From assembly GCA_022376515.1 (NCBI GenBank), contig WTXI01000187.1:1-64000 (forward strand): a DNA stretch of 64,000 nucleotides. The letters run 5' to 3'. A program made the translations under genes and the position numbers. Numbering within the stretch: the stretch's first letter is position 1; the number at the start of each line of letters is the position of its first letter. Below the pieces are notes generated by a model. That model worked only from the letters and a program-made list of their open reading frames with translations. It made no database searches and had not been told where the DNA came from. The stretch is from Lactifluus volemus. Its lineage: Eukaryota; Basidiomycota; Agaricomycetes; Russulales; Russulaceae. Below, one piece after another: positions 1 to 10,917 of the stretch.

Positions 1-1595
1 AAAGGGTTTTGATAGTCAGGTCGGTACAGGACTGGGTCTTCTTAGACGTTGGAGTAAAATTTTTAGGGCATTACTGCACTCATTGGTCCAGTCAAACTTC
101 ACCCCCTTCTTTAGAAGTGCAGTAATGGGACACGTGATATCAGCGAATCCGCGGATGAAAGGTCGTTGGAAGCCGAGACCCCAAGGGTGCTTCAGATATC
201 TTTTATTTTTGTGAGGACGGTAGGCCAGTTTGCAAGGCCATTTCTTTTGGTTGGGTCGATTGTTATCTTTCCATCATGTACCTCAATACCAAGGTATTTG
301 ACTTGTTCTTTCTCAAAGTGCATTTTGATGCTTTGAAGAATAGGAGAGTTCACGAGCACGTGTAAGGACTGCATGGGTTATTTCTCGAAGTTCTTTCAAG
401 TTGTCAGAACAGATGAGGACGTCATCCATGTAGATTAGGACACGTCCTGGGTATTTGTTGACAATGTCAGCAAAGGCAGCATCCATAAATCTTTGGAAGA
501 CCACCGGTGAGTTTGTAGTCCGAAGAACATCACTTTAGGCTTAAAAAGGCCATAGGGAGTTTTGAAAGGCGGCTTTCCATTGGTCTTCTTCTTTGATGCA
601 AATATTGTGATATCCCCATCGAATGTCAAGGGTAGTAAAATATCACATGCTGTGAAGTTGTTCTAAAAGATTTCGATATGTGGTAAGGGATAAACATCAG
701 GAATAGTATGTTCATTGACATGTCGGTAATCTTGAACTGGTCTAGAAGTTCCATCTGCTTTAGGGATAAGGAACCAGGGTGAAGACCAAGGGGAGTCTGT
801 TTGTTCAATGTATCCTTTTTCTTGGTGTTCTTTAAGAAATTTCTTTGTAATTTCTTTCCCTTCTTCCATTAATGGATAACTTTACAGTTATGATGTCAGG
901 TGTGTCTGGTTTTAGCTTTATTTCCATGTCAAATTTTCCACAACTGGGGGGAAACGTTTTGCTACTTCTTCATCAAAGATAAAAGCATGACATTGATAAT
1001 CGAGGGGTATTCCTTGGACGGCGGCACTAGTTGCTGTTCGTCATTCAGTATCTGCAATGGCCCATTCTTGAGATGTACCAGTGGGTTCTAAGGCTTGTGC
1101 GAGCAAGACTTGAGCCTTTTCTTTGAGTGCAACTGCTGAATGGTAATACTGAGATTTGAGACAAATTTTTGGGCTTTTGTCATCCAGGGTTCGATTCTTC
1201 CAATTAAGTTGTGGAGATAAGGATTCTAGCCATGGGTATCCAAGGATAATACGATCCATGCCTAGATCTGTGATGAAGAAGTTTTGTAACTCTTCTTGTT
1301 TTCCCATACAGATACGTAAGGTAGAAAACTTTGTGACTCGTCCTAGTTTGTTTTCTGTTCCATTGACATTAAAGATTTGAATTGGTTTATTTAAATCTTT
1401 TGTTCCTATCTTCCATCTTTCTGCCATTCGATGATTGATAAAATTGCTGGTAGCGCCGCTGTCAACAAGCGCTTTATCTTCTTTCATTCCGCCGTTATAG
1501 CTTGAATAAATAATAGGAACTTCCATTGATGAAATGGCATTTAAATACAAGCTATTTGGTACTAAGGCTTGGATCCAGGTGGCTAGATCAGAGCC
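1..1595 (-). pseudogene. Decayed pol remnant (protease-RT) of gypsy copy A'
   Basis: This minus-strand stretch aligns by eye with the pol of the nearly intact element A further right; position 1 corresponds to about 7451. The retropepsin part is still open at 1041-1550, with the catalytic motif DSGATSNFI. The reverse transcriptase part (about 1-870) survives only as pieces in several frames, including IYMDDVLIC and SSPWFLIPKADG, broken by stops and small indels. RNase H and integrase would lie left of the window. It is a dead copy of the same family as A and is no longer coding. Confidence 0.9.
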
Positions 1596-1597
1596 CT

Positions 1598-3847
1598 TTA
1601 AAAAGACAGATCTTGGGAAAGGTATTCAGCAAGTTTGCCACATTCTTCATCTGTCATGGCTTTGAGAGCTTTAGCTACTTCTGCATTTGTTGGTTTGTTG
1701 TGAGAAGTAGTGGTAGTCGCCGTTATTTTGGGTGTTTCAGTAATATGTGCACGCATAGTGCTGGTGTTGTTTTGCTTCTTTTTCTTTACAGGGCATTCTC
1801 TAGAGAGATGTCCTTGTTCTTTGCAATAGAAGCAACGTCCTTTGCGTATAAGGCGTTCGCGATCAGGATCAGGGGTACAGTTGCTTTGGGTACTAGTGAC
1901 ATCTACATCCATAGTGTTGGGGTCTCATTGTGGTTGTGGGGTTGGACGTTGTTGTTGTTGTTGTTGGGGATGGCATTGTTGTTGTTGTTCTCGTGAATTA
2001 CCGAGTAACTGAGCAAGACGCCCCATCGATCCTCCGTGAAGTTCCTTGAATAACTTCTGTTCCGTCCATGCAGCTGTGTGTGTTTGCGCCGCCTCTTGCC
2101 ATTCTGCAAGGGTTTGTGGTCTAGGGAACTGTCGATTCATGATGGTCATATGAAGGGCTTCTTTGAGTCCGGCGCGATATTGAATAATAGTTCCTTGGGT
2201 GTCTGGCTCGAAGCCTGCTTCTTCTAGAAGGTCGTTGAATGTGGTAGTGTATTCATCGAGTTCATCTCCAATCATTTGGAGTTTCGTGAATTTTGTAAGG
2301 GCGTCTTCTTTTGCGGCGGCATCTCAAAAGTCATTAAGAAATCTCTGTTTGAAACCGACCCAAAGATCAAGATCATTAGGGTCTCCTCCATTGTCTAGGT
2401 ATGTCCCAAGCTGGTTAATGTGTGCTTGGGCCCAGCCTTCGCATCATGGTCCAACCATAAATGTAGTGAATGTCATGGTTCACAGGGACCGTGGCTCGAA
2501 GTGAGCTTCGTTCTGGTTGGCTATTTGCTGTGGCGAGTCGGACAAGACTAGCAACACCAAATAGTCGATTCTAGCATGCACAGGCAAGGTCCAGCAAGGA
2601 GTAGACTTGACTGTGCGAACTCTCAGTATTCGTATTGTGTGAGGCGGCTGATACGGTCCGGCGCACATGATGGTCGGAGTTACCATTCCCAAAGAGGATA
2701 GACGGTGGCAGATAGATGAATGACGATGTGTAAGTTCAACCACAACACGGGCGCGAGCGTACTATGGTTAGAAAGGATCTTTCTAGCCCTAGTACGTTAG
2801 TGCGAGGTTGAACTAAGGTTCGAGGGCAGACGTGGTGTGAGAAGTAAGTATTACTTCTCACAGCGCATTCGTATTAGGGTTCAGGCGTCTGTGAGCTTGT
2901 TTACAGTGATGGAAACAAGCAAACAGATGTCTGATGGAGGCACGAAGGTGCCTTAACCAAAGACACGGAAAGAGGATGAACAAGTAGAGAGAGAAGACGC
3001 GATGTGAGTGTGAGCAGACAACAATGAACTGCGATTCTGGATGAAGCTGAAGCTGGGGCTTTAGCTCGTCCACAGGGCCCTATTTATGCGTACAGAGGGC
3101 CAGCTAACTATCCTACAAGGGTCACAGTAAAGTAGCGAAGTCAAGACCATTGACTAAGGACCTGAGTCAGTTCTGATGACTCAAGAACTGACTCAGTGCG
3201 TCTGACTCAAGACCTGAGTCAAGAATGCTGACTCAAGGTTTGAGTTATGATCCCTGAGTCAAATACATGTCAAAAACAACATTGCACAGCCCCTAGAAGA
3301 CAAATGGGGGGGCTGGCCGAGGAAAGGGATCCTAGGTCATAACAAAAGGTAAAAAATAGACGGAAAACAAACAAGGAATGGGCCGGACGGCCTGCATAAC
3401 CATAACAGTGAACATGAGAATTCAATTTGCAGGGTTTGCCATTCCTGGATTTCCTTGGTTTAATCTTTGATAAGTTTCAAAGATTTCCATAAAGCATTTT
3501 GATCGTGTTCTATTTCTGTCAAAGGGTTTTGGGGGAACTCCTACTAACCCTCCTCCAGCGGCAGGGATTTGAGCGAAGCCTTGGCCTTAAGGAAGAGCTG
3601 CTGCTCCTCCCGTAGCGCCGTCACCTCCTCCACTGCCGCCGCCTCCAGGACTACCAGGTGCTCCTCCTCCTCCTCCTCCACTACCTCCTCCTCCTCCGCT
3701 TCCACCAGGACTACCGCCTCCTCCTCCTCCTCCAGTGAAGATTGCGCCACTGCCACTTGCTATGGTAGAAGCTTTCTTCGATTTTCCTTTAGGTTGGGAA
3801 AAGAGAGCTGCAGCGGTGGTTGTTGTAGGTGCTACTGTGGCAGTTGC
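1598..3847 (-). pseudogene. Decayed gag remnant of gypsy copy A', interrupted by a solo LTR
   Basis: The gag of copy A' is recognised by the CCHC zinc knuckle CFYCKEQGHLSREC (about 1800-1850), the capsid stretch DELDEYTTTFNDLLEEAGF (about 2200-2265), and a glycine-rich coding tract at about 3640-3740. The reading frame is broken several times. A 937 bp solo LTR (2471-3407) sits inside it, flanked by GTGAA; removing it plus one GTGAA restores alignment with element A around 9934. At 3847 the remnant stops abruptly at the 3' LTR of element A, so the gag N-terminus and 5' LTR of A' are missing. Confidence 0.88.
2471..3407 (-). repeat. Solo LTR of gypsy family B
   Basis: This 937 bp segment is the reverse complement of the LTRs that bound element B at 53648-54582 and 61171-62102, with moderate divergence. 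Its ends match TGTTAYGG...CCRTGACA. It is flanked by the direct repeat GTGAA (2466-2470 and 3408-3412), a 5 bp target-site duplication. It keeps the TATA region, the self-primer segment and most of the TGASTCA cluster (3163-3261). No internal region remains, so it is a product of LTR-LTR recombination. Confidence 0.95.
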
Positions 3848-4454
3848 TGTTAAGGTTCCAAGTAGGACCTTTGTACGAAGTGTACGATCGTTCGTAAAGT
3901 CAAGAACTAGACTTGCAAGACGTGCAAGTCAAGATCAAAGGTTCGATAAAGATGAGACTTAGTAAACGACTAAGTCAAAGAGCGTTTCAGAGGTCAAGGG
4001 CTTTGGGCTTAGGGATAAGACCAAAGTGTCAAAAAGTCGAAAGTCGTGATGTCAAGAGGGTTCTCTCAGGTCTGATGCTTCTAGGCAAGACAAGGTTCTA
4101 ATAGATAGAAGGACTTGGATTGCGAAACAAAACTGAGACTTAAGGTCTCTAGGGCAGAAAGTATAGGGTTTATATACAAGAAGACGAGGCTATGTACACA
4201 GCCGTAAGGGCTGTGACCTTCGTACAGCTTTCAGGGTTTGAAACATGTTTCAGGAATCAGCAAGTCATCCTGTACATGTGGCTGTTGCTTGAGGCTGTAC
4301 GGTGCTGTGTAAAGCTATGTCGTGAGAAAATAAGTAGGCGATCTGAAACAAAGCGATCGGCAGTCCATTCACATAAGCAAGGGAGTCAGCAGAAATGAGT
4401 CATCAGTCCGAAAATGTACAGTATGAGTCAGCAAACACGTGTCAGTCCATAACA
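3848..4454 (-). repeat. 3' LTR of element A
   Basis: This 607 bp LTR is almost identical to 10918-11524, with about three substitutions near 4031-4078. On the minus strand it runs TGTTATGG...CCTTAACA. Two TGACTCA sites lie near the U3 start. Its outer edge directly joins the decayed gag of A'. Confidence 0.95.
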
Positions 4455-4467
4455 CCATCCCCCGTCT
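4455..4467 (-). other. Polypurine tract of element A
   Basis: Read on the minus strand, GGGGGATGG directly precedes the 3' LTR. A purine-rich run at this place is the expected primer for plus-strand DNA synthesis in LTR retrotransposons. The assignment rests on position and composition only. Confidence 0.7.
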
Positions 4468-4488
4468 AAGGCGCAGTTCCACCTGCGT

Positions 4489-7400
4489 TTACTCACGGTC
4501 AGCAGCGTAGTCCCAGTCAGTCATCTCCGCGTTGATCCAGCCAGACGTGGAGCGATCGATACCGTGACCGTACCAGAGGTAGGCCTTCTTGTCATCGGTA
4601 TAAGGGCACGACCAATGCCAGTGAGGGTGTTCTAGGGGGACTCTACAAGAGTCTCCGAACTTGCATTGCTGGTGGGGTTCGTGACATGAAGGGCCCGAAT
4701 GGCCATAGTCGGCGCACCATTCGCACCATTGATGGAGGGGGCAGTCGACGTAGACGTGTCCGGGGTTTCGTCGCTTGCATCTACCACAATAGGGCGTGTG
4801 CGTGATCCTGGCGGCGGCACTATCAGCGGCGGTTCCACTGCTACTATTGACGACCCGTTCCATGCAAGTCTTGCAGTGAAGGGCACCCTCGCCGTCATGA
4901 ACTGCACCCCCTGGCCACTGGTCGTTGTCAGTGTTACCGTCATTATCAAGTGCCCATCCGTGTTCGTCGTCCTGGATAGGGGAGACAGATGAGGCGGGCG
5001 AGTTGCAGACGTTAGAGGCCGGTGAGTTTGATAAGGACGGTAATTGGTTGTTTGGCAGGGAGGGGGCGGCGTCGCTCCGCGAGAGTCTATCAGAATTGGG
5101 GAGGTCCTCGTTCCACGTTGGCGGTGGGAGGACGGTGAGTGGGGTCCATGGGCGTTCGGAGGGAGGTGTGAGGTAGTCCCAAATCGAACTTGTCGGTTTG
5201 GGTTGCTGTATGGCCCACGCTGCGAATTCGCAGGCCTGGAAGAGCGACTCTCTGAGGGTGTCATCGAGCGGCGTAATTCGCGGGTATAAGGCGGGAGATC
5301 GGGGGTCGGGGAGCGGTTTCTCGGACGCCGTGTATAGCTCACTGGGATAAACGGTGGAGAGGCCGAACGATGATTGGTAGAGGAAGGACGACGGGTGGAC
5401 TGGGCGGATGGGACGTGGTGCGGGTAGGTCATATTGGGCTGGGACATGTTGCATATAGCGAATTGTGAGGGAGCTGGGTAAAGGTGGTGTGGTGTTGGTA
5501 GTTGTAGTGGTGGGGATGAAAGTTGGTGATGCCGTTTCTTGTTGAAGCAAGAGGGTTCTTATAGCTTTTGGTTGAGCTTTGTAAAAGGCTGTGAGTAGTT
5601 CTGGGGCGTCAACATTCTCAGCTGGTTCCCATGTGTTGTGTGCGGCGGAATAGCCTTTCCACTTTAGGAGATATTGGAGTCTCGTTTTGTTCTTTGGTCC
5701 AATACGTCTGGACCCTAGAACCGCTTCTACTTCGTACTCCTCTTCTCCGTCTACAAGTTCCGGTGCAGGCTGTTCGAAGTTCGGACCATGTTCGGGAGTT
5801 TCCGTATAAGGAGCGATCAGTGATGTGTGAAATACATCATGAATCTGCCATCGATCTGGAAGTTTGAGGCGTACAACTACCGGTGATATGACTTTGGTGA
5901 TTGTAAAAGGCCCGTAGCGTTTTGGGGCTAGTTTGCTACTAAGGTGCGTCATTTTGAGGTTGGTGCCTTCTAGCCAGACTTTTTCTCCCACGGCATATTT
6001 TCGGTAGTGGCGTTGACCCTTCTTGTGTTCTGTGCGTTTGTGAAGGAGGGTTTGTGCGTGTTTCATCGCTGATCGGGCTTTTTCTCGGATGTTTTTGAGT
6101 TCTTCGGATCTTTTGTTGACATAGGGTAGATGGCTTGTGATCCGAGAAGTCGCGACAAGAGGGGTGTATCCAATAAGGAGTTCGTACGGAGTAAATCCGG
6201 TTGTGGCGTTTGGCCATGAGTTATGAACAAATTGGGCCATGGGCAGAAGTGTGGACCAGTCATTCATGTAGTCATTGCCGTAGATGCGGAGATATTGTTC
6301 TACTCGTTGGTTACTCCTTTCCGACTGACCATCTGTCTGAGGGTGATAGGCGGTACTGATATTTTGTGATATCTTGAGTTTCTGGCAGAGCCCTGTGGCT
6401 AGGTGTGATGTGAAGCGGGGATCTCTATCAGAGATGATTCTTCGGGGAACGCCGTAGTTCGGAAAAACGTTGGAGATGTATAGGTCGATAACTTCTTCCG
6501 TGGTGATTTTTTTGTGCATGGTAAGAAGACGGCAGCTTTAGTGCAATCGTGATCAACGATTGTGAGAATGGAGTCATATCCGTGTGATTCAGGAAGATCC
6601 GTGATAAGATCCATCGCTACGACTTGGAAAGGAACATTGGATGCTTCTTGTTCTCGTGGTTCGATGGGAGCGATAGGGGGTTTTGGACGATGGGTAAGGG
6701 GTTTTGTTGACTGGCATGTGGCGCATCCCTTGACGTATTGCGTGACATACTGCTTGAGTCCAGGCCACCAGAAGTTATGGAAGACTTCTATCATGGTGTT
6801 GGCGATACCTGGATGGCCAGCAAGCTGATGGTCATGATAACGCCAGAGTATATCTTTCTTTAGTTGGTCGTCCTCAGGGACTACTGGAGCATCTGCTTTC
6901 CACCATCGTTCTTCATGATCTTGTTCCAATTGATGTTCCTCTGCCCATCGTTTCATGAGATCGTCGTTTTCTTTTTGTGCTAACCAGACGCGCTCTTCAA
7001 TGGAGTGAAGTTCCATTGCTTGGACAAAGAGTTTGTCAGGTAACACCACGACGTCTTCGTTGTCATCATCGCCTTTGGGAATGGCGGGGTGTCGTGACAA
7101 GGCGTCGGCACGATTTGTAGCACCAGGTTTGTGAATGAGTTCGAAGTTAAACTCTGCTAATTTGCTTAGGTAGCGCGTCACTCTTCGTGCAATGTTTCGT
7201 GGTGACCGATAAAATCGGAGATTGTTGTGGTCGGTGTACACTTTGATTGGGAAAGGTGAGGATAACAACACGTGTTCCCAGCGGAGAAGTCCTCTGACGA
7301 CTGCTAAGAGTTCTCGGTCATAGACTGGATAATTTCTTTCTGCCGCGTTGAAGGTGTGTGAGTCGTAACCAACTGCTCTAGGTTTGTTATCCTTGTCTCT

Positions 7401-9062
7401 TTGAAGTAAGACTGCTCCAGTGGCATATTGGGAGGCGTCTACTTCGAGTTCAAAGGGTTTTGAGTAGTCAGGTCGGTATAGGACTGGGTCTTCTTGTACG
7501 CGTTGGAGTAAAATTTTTAAGGCATTACTGCACTCATCGGTCCAGTCGAACTTCACCCCCTTCTTTAGAAGTGCAGTAATGGGACGTGCGATGTCGGCAA
7601 AACCGCGGATGAAGGGTCGTTGAAAGCCAAGGACGCCAAGGGTGCTTCTGACGTCTTCAACCTTAGTGAGTACGGTAGGCCAATTGGCAAGGCCATTTCT
7701 TTTTGTCGGGTCAATTGTTATCTTTCCATCGCGGACTTCAATACCGAGGTATTTGACTTGTTCTTTTTCGAAATGGCATTTCGATGCTTTGAAGAACAAG
7801 GAAAGTTCGCGAGCGCGTGTGAGTACTGCATGGGTGATTTCCCGAAGTTCTTCTAGATTATCAGAGCAGATGAGGACGTCATCCATGTAGATTAGGATAC
7901 GTCCTGGGTATTTGTTGACAAGGTCGGCGAAGGCGGCATCCATGAACCTTTGGAAGACTGCGGGTGAGTTCCGAAGTCCGAAGAACATGACTTTGGGTTT
8001 GAAAAGGCCATAGGGAGTTTTAAAAGCGGCCTTCCATTGGTCTTCGTCTTTGATGCGAATATTATGGTACCCCCAACGAATGTCGAGAGTAGTAAAATAT
8101 CGCATGCCGTGGAGCTGTTCTAGAAGATTTTCGATGCGGGGGAGGGGATAAACGTCAGGAATGGTATGTTCGTTAACGCGTCGATAATCTTGAACTGGTC
8201 TAGAACTTCCATCCGCTTTAGGGATGAGGAACCAGGGTGACGACCAAGGGGAGTCTGTTTGCTCGATATAACCTTTCTCTTGATGTTCTTTGAGGAATTT
8301 CTTTGTAATTTCCTTCCCTTCTTCGGTCAACGGATAAACTTTGCAGTTGATGATGTCAGGTGCGTCTGGTTTCAACTTTATCTCCATGTCGAATTTTCCT
8401 CGGCTAGGAGGGAAGCGTTTTGCTGCTTCTTCGTCGAAGATGAAGGCATGACGCTGGTATTCAAGGGGTATTCCTTGAACAGCAGCACTGGAAGCCGTGC
8501 GTCGTTCAGTGTCTGCAATAGCCCATTCTTGGGATTTTCCAGCAGGTTCTAAGGCTCGCGCGAGCAAAACTCGAGCTTTTTCTTTGAGAGCAACTGCTGC
8601 GTGATAATATTGGGACTCGAGGCAAATCTTCGGATTTTTGTCGTCTAAGGTTCGGTTTTTCCAGTTAAGTCGTGGATTAAACGTTTCCAGCCATGGGTAC
8701 CCAAGGATGACGCGATCCATGCCTAGGTCCGTGATGAAGAAGTTTTGCAATTCTTCTAGTTTTCCCATACGGATACGTAAAGTAGAAAACTTCGTGACTC
8801 GTCCTAGTTTGTTTTCCGTTCCATCGACGTTAAAGATCTGGATTGGTTTATCTAGATCTTTTGTTCCTAGTTTCCATCTTTCTGCCGTTCGGTGATCAAT
8901 AAAATTACTGGTAGCACCGCTATCGACAAGCGCTTTGTCTTCTTTTGTTCCGCCGTTATAGCTTGAATAAATAATGGGAACTTCCATTGATGAAATGGCA
9001 TTTAAATACAAGCTATTCGGTACTAAGGCTCGGATCCAGGCGGGGAGATCAGAGCCCTTTAA
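4489..9062 (-). CDS. Pol polyprotein of element A (PR-RT-RH-INT-chromodomain-Cys/His tail)
   Basis: Pol is entered by a -1 shift at the gag stop. In order I see: retropepsin (DSGATSNFID); reverse transcriptase (VYPLPRIENLL, FFGLRNSPAVFQRFM, IYMDDVLIC); RNase H (EVDASQYATGA, YDRELLAVV, YTDHNNLRFY); an integrase HHCC finger (HDHQLAGHPG...CATC); the integrase core with Asp in MDLITDLP, Asp in IISDRDPRF and Glu in DGQSERSNQ; and a chromodomain (EYEVEAVLGSRR, YLLKWKGYS, NTWEPAENV). A Ser/Pro-rich stretch of about 300 residues follows, then three CCHC modules near the C-terminus (about 4600-4800). The frame breaks once in integrase, at an A7 run (6507-6513): the upstream frame ends at 6399 and the downstream frame opens by 6519. 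All other catalytic residues are present, so the element may have been active recently. Confidence 0.93.
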
Positions 9063-9065
9063 AAA
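9059..9065 (-). other. Gag-pol -1 frameshift site (T TTT TAA)
   Basis: On the minus strand the gag frame reads TCT TTT TAA. Slipping one base back after TTT keeps a TTT codon in the P site and continues TTA AAG GGC into pol. Element B has the same layout with TGA (56684-56690), and copy A' keeps it too. Conservation across two diverged families supports a real signal; frameshift efficiency is not shown by sequence. Confidence 0.7.
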
Positions 9066-10867
9066 GACGGATCTTGAGAAAGGAATTCGGCGAGTTTGCC
9101 ACGTTCTTCATCAGTCATGGCTTTGAGAGCCTTGGCAACTTCCGCATTCGAAAGTTCTTTAGAAGAAGTGGGAGTAGGGGTCGTTGTTACTTCGGATGTT
9201 TCAGTAACACGAGCGCGCGTAGTTCCGGTGGCGTTGGCATTTCGCTTCTTTTTAACAGGGCATTCTCTAGAAAGATGGCCTTGCTCTTTGCAATAGAAGC
9301 AACGTCCTTCGTGTATGAGGCGTTCGCGGTCAGGGTCAGGGGTACGATTGCTTTGGGTAGTAGTGACGTCTACATCCATAGCATCAGCATCGCGTTGTGG
9401 GCGTGGGGCTGGGCGTGGTGGCTGTTGAGGACGGCGTTGCTGTTGTTGTCCTCGTGCGTTGCCGAGTAACTGAGTAATGCGTCCTAGTGACCCGCTACCG
9501 TGCATTTCTTTAAATAATTTTTGTTCCGTCCATGCGGCTGAGTGTTTACGTGCCGCTTCCTGCCATTCTGCAAGGGTTTCTGGTTTCGGCCATTCACGGT
9601 TCATGATGGTCATGTGAAGGGCTTCTTTGAGACCGGCACGATACTGAATGATAGTTCCCTGAGCGTCTGCTTCAAAGCCTGCTTCTTCAAGAAGGTCATT
9701 GAATGAAGTAGTATAATCGTCTAGTTCGTCTCCGACCATCCGAAGTTTCGCAAACTTTGTGAGGGCGTCTTCTTTTGCGGCAGCATCTCGGAAATCTTCA
9801 AGGAATCTTTGTTTGAAACCAACCCAAAGGTCTAGGTCATTGGGGTCTCCTCCGCGGTCTAGGTACCCTCCTAGGGAGTTAAGACGTGCTTGGGCCCATC
9901 CTTCGCAACGTGGTCCAGACATAAACGTGGTGAACATGAGGATTCGGTTTGCAGGGTTCGACATTCCGGGGTTTCCTTGGTTTAATCTTCGGTAATTTTC
10001 GAAGATCTCCATGAATCGTTTCGATCGCGATCTATTTCCATCAAAGGGTTTTGGGGGAATCCCCATCAAACCTCCTCCTGCGGCGGGGATTTGAGCAAAG
10101 CCTTGTCCTTGTTGAAGGGGAGCTGCTGCTGCTCCACCTCCTCCACCGCCGCCACCACCGCCACCTCCCCCTCCTCCTCCAGGACTACCGGGTGCTCCTC
10201 CACCTCCTCCGCTACCTCCAGGAGTACCGCCTCCTCCTCCTCCGCCGCTGAAGATTGCTCCACTACCACTTGCCGTGGTGGAAGCTTTCTTGCTTTTTCC
10301 TTTAGGTTGAGAAAAGAGGGCTGAAGCAGTAGGTGTTACTGTAGCGGTAGCTGAGGCGATTTGGAAGGGGGGGAGTAGGGCATAGCCTGCAACTCCTTGC
10401 GCAGCTGCATGAAAGGCTCGTGCTGCAAGAGATTGAATCGGTGAGGTGCTTGTGGAAGCAGGGGCTTTAGATTTGAATATAGTATTCAGGGCAAGGAGTT
10501 CCGTGGGGGAGAGTGGGGCGTTTGGGTCGGGTACTGGTTCAGGTGTCGGTTGCTTAGCAAATATTTTTCTCATTTGCTCAAGCTGTTCGTCTGTAGGACT
10601 CTCAGGTAAGAGGTCCAGGGCTACATTGTAGTTTGGTTCTTCGCCACTTCCAGAGTCAGCTGGAGTTGCTGGTTGTTTCACTTGTTCAATTGCTTGTTCA
10701 AGTGAGATCATGGGAGTATGGGAGTGGGCACGAAGTCTAGTCCCAGCGGCCTGCGCAAGGGCTTCGTCATCTTCGTTATCGCCTTGTATAGGACGATCTT
10801 GTTCAGGAGATTCTTCGGCTAATGCGGTGAATCTACCATATGGACTGCCTCTAGAGCTGTCGGACAT
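9059..10867 (-). CDS. Gag polyprotein of element A
   Basis: A 602-residue ORF starts at the ATG at 10867, 50 nt inside the 5' LTR. It has an acidic N-terminal third, a long poly-glycine tract (about residues 205-245), a retrotransposon-gag capsid region (RSKRFMEIFENYRRLN, FMSGPRCEGWAQARL, FKQRFLEDFRD, DELDDYTTSFNDLLEEAGF) and a single CCHC zinc knuckle, CFYCKEQGHLSREC, near residue 525. It ends SQDPSF at a TAA that overlaps the -1 entry to pol. The frame is uninterrupted. Gag builds the cytoplasmic particle; the knuckle should bind RNA. Confidence 0.93.
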   Translation of the reverse strand: MSDSSRGSPYGRFTALAEESPEQDRPIQGDNEDDEALAQAAGTRLRAHSHTPMISLEQAIEQVKQPATPADSGSGEEPNYNVALDLLPESPTDEQLEQMRKIFAKQPTPEPVPDPNAPLSPTELLALNTIFKSKAPASTSTSPIQSLAARAFHAAAQGVAGYALLPPFQIASATATVTPTASALFSQPKGKSKKASTTASGSGAIFSGGGGGGGTPGGSGGGGGAPGSPGGGGGGGGGGGGGGGGAAAAPLQQGQGFAQIPAAGGGLMGIPPKPFDGNRSRSKRFMEIFENYRRLNQGNPGMSNPANRILMFTTFMSGPRCEGWAQARLNSLGGYLDRGGDPNDLDLWVGFKQRFLEDFRDAAAKEDALTKFAKLRMVGDELDDYTTSFNDLLEEAGFEADAQGTIIQYRAGLKEALHMTIMNREWPKPETLAEWQEAARKHSAAWTEQKLFKEMHGSGSLGRITQLLGNARGQQQQRRPQQPPRPAPRPQRDADAMDVDVTTTQSNRTPDPDRERLIHEGRCFYCKEQGHLSRECPVKKKRNANATGTTRARVTETSEVTTTPTPTSSKELSNAEVAKALKAMTDEERGKLAEFLSQDPSF

Positions 10868-10904
10868 GGTTCGTTCGTTCGTTCGTTCACAAATGTGAGA
10901 GTAA

Positions 10905-10916
10905 AAGTCTCAGTTT
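10905..10916 (-). other. Putative self-primed primer-binding site of element A
   Basis: One base inside the 5' LTR the minus strand reads AAACTGAGACTT. It does not begin TGG, as a tRNA-primed site would. It is perfectly complementary over 12 nt to AAGTCTCAGTTT inside the LTR (11200-11211), whose first base is about 35 nt downstream of the TATA box TATATAAA (11239-11246). This is the layout of Tf1, in which the 5' end of the transcript folds back as primer. Confidence 0.8.
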
Positions 10917-10917
10917 G

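Noticed and set aside
3544..3853. Glu-rich and Ser-rich frames at 3544-3853 and 10051-10324
   Set aside because: They are shifted or antisense readings of the poly-glycine coding tract in gag of the A family.
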